5,960 nt of DNA from an uncultured Candidatus Nitrosopelagicus sp. Lineage in GTDB: Archaea > Thermoproteota > Nitrososphaeria > Nitrososphaerales > Nitrosopumilaceae. The notes below the pieces were generated by a model. It was not told the origin of the DNA, made no database searches, and saw only the letters and a list, made by a program, of their open reading frames with translations. Position numbers and translations under genes: made by a program. The DNA lies in NCBI GenBank assembly GCA_937896695.1, contig CALBOT010000042.1:1-5960 (forward strand). Reading direction: 5' to 3'. Each line of letters opens with the position of its first letter. The first letter of the stretch is position 1. This document shows positions 5,382 to 5,960 of the stretch, one piece after another.

Positions 5382-5834
5382 ATGGCATTAGAAAAATATA
5401 TGGCAATTGCTGGTTTGGCATTATCCGTATTCTTTGTTGCAGAAATCATCACTTTATTTAATTTCATGATTGATCCTTCTGACAATGACTCATTTGGATT
5501 TGAAGCCGCACCAAAATTATTTCAATTCATATCTCTTAGCATAGCTCCAGCCACAATCATGATAGGTGTTTCATTCATTCTCTCAAAACGCTATGGTTCA
5601 AAGCTTAATGGTATGTTGATAATAATTAGCGGAATAATTGTACTTGTTGGAATGATTTATGCAAATACTATGATTGAAGATCTAAAACCTAGTCTTGTGG
5701 ATTCTACTGTTGAAATGGTGCCTTACATCTTCATGGGCGTTTCAATTCCTATCATAGTTGTGGGCGCTAGATTACTAAAAACTAGATCTAGAAAACCAAA
5801 AAAGAACTATCTTGATGATAGTGATGTTTTCTAA
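5382..5834 (+). CDS. small four-helix membrane protein, unknown function
   Basis: A 150-residue integral membrane protein that I do not recognise. Hydrophobic segments at about 8-30, 47-67, 77-94 and 112-131 should span the membrane. Positive charges in the second loop (KRYGSK, 69-75) and the tail (KTRSRKPKK, 133-141), and an acidic first loop (DPSDNDS, 31-37), place both ends inside the cell by the positive-inside rule. There are no obvious catalytic, metal-binding or transporter motifs. The C-terminus is basic then acidic (NYLDDSDVF). It follows the GalT-like gene by 42 bp on the same strand but has a possible TATA box of its own. A second ATG at 5400 (residue 7) is possible but would clip the start of helix 1. 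Its stop overlaps the neighbouring minus-strand gene by 4 bp. Confidence 0.75.
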   Translation: MALEKYMAIAGLALSVFFVAEIITLFNFMIDPSDNDSFGFEAAPKLFQFISLSIAPATIMIGVSFILSKRYGSKLNGMLIIISGIIVLVGMIYANTMIEDLKPSLVDSTVEMVPYIFMGVSIPIIVVGARLLKTRSRKPKKNYLDDSDVF

Positions 5835-5960
5835 ACGCTCATCTTTTTATTGTCTGGATTTTGACTTGCCATTAAATTTTGTTGCTGTCTAATTCTTTCT
5901 GCAATTAATCTGTAGAGTGATCTGAACTTATCTTTAGTTTTGTCTGAAAGAAAATCTGCT
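5831..5960 (-). CDS. 3' end of an unidentified minus-strand gene (N-terminus outside window)
   Basis: On the minus strand an open frame enters from the right edge (first full codon at 5959-5957) and runs 42 codons to a TAG at 5833-5831. The visible C-terminus is ADFLSDKTKDKFRSLYRLIA, then ERIRQQQNLM and a polar end NPDNKKMSV. It looks like an amphipathic, charged helix followed by a disordered tail, typical of a soluble protein. Too little is visible to name a family. Support for it being real: the frame is open throughout, its composition is protein-like, and its stop overlaps the stop of the convergent membrane gene exactly as at the other convergent junctions here. Confidence 0.55.
   Translation of the reverse strand, partial: ADFLSDKTKDKFRSLYRLIAERIRQQQNLMASQNPDNKKMSV

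Noticed and set aside
1..5960. CRISPR array, mobile element, tRNA or defence island
   Set aside because: No spaced direct repeats, transposase or integrase motifs, terminal inverted repeats, tRNA-like cloverleaf or known defence proteins are visible on either strand.

Overview
The window reads as a piece of an AT-rich archaeal chromosome. Archaeal-type genes (Pus10, ribosomal proteins S24e and S27ae, archaeal-type phosphoglycerate mutase ApgM) occur together with TATA boxes about 25-30 bp before start codons and oligo-T tracts after genes. The low GC, the S24e-S27ae arrangement and the general look of the proteins recall ammonia-oxidising Thaumarchaeota (Nitrosopumilus-like). That lineage is inferred from memory of such genomes, not from a search.

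The layout is nine closely packed genes with no stretch over about 100 bp lacking a gene. On the left, the 3' part of pus10 (+, start outside the window) is followed by a small unrecognised HExxH metalloprotease-like gene (+). It meets the rps24e-rps27ae operon (-) tail to tail with a 7-bp overlap. From the divergent gap upstream of rps24e, a DUF309-domain gene runs right (+) and meets apgM (-) tail to tail with a 17-bp overlap. From the gap upstream of apgM, a GalT-like HIT-superfamily gene (+) runs right, followed by a four-helix membrane protein gene (+). The membrane gene overlaps by 4 bp the 3' end of a further minus-strand gene that leaves the window.

Functionally this is mostly housekeeping: tRNA TPsiC-arm modification (Pus10), the small ribosomal subunit (S24e, S27ae), and lower glycolysis/gluconeogenesis (ApgM). 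Around these sit four less understood proteins: the metalloprotease-like protein, the DUF309 protein, the GalT-like protein and the membrane protein. I see no mobile element, CRISPR array, RNA gene or defence system, and no convincing new multi-gene system.

The points most worth a second look are: a GalT-like enzyme that keeps the second-metal (iron-site) residues but lacks the zinc cysteines and has His in place of the active-site Gln; a compact gluzincin-like protein with a thermolysin-like NELISD motif; a Pus10 with GGED instead of the usual GRED catalytic motif; and a 14-bp promoter element shared by rps24e and apgM at exactly the same distance from the start codon, which re-sets the apgM start to position 4220.
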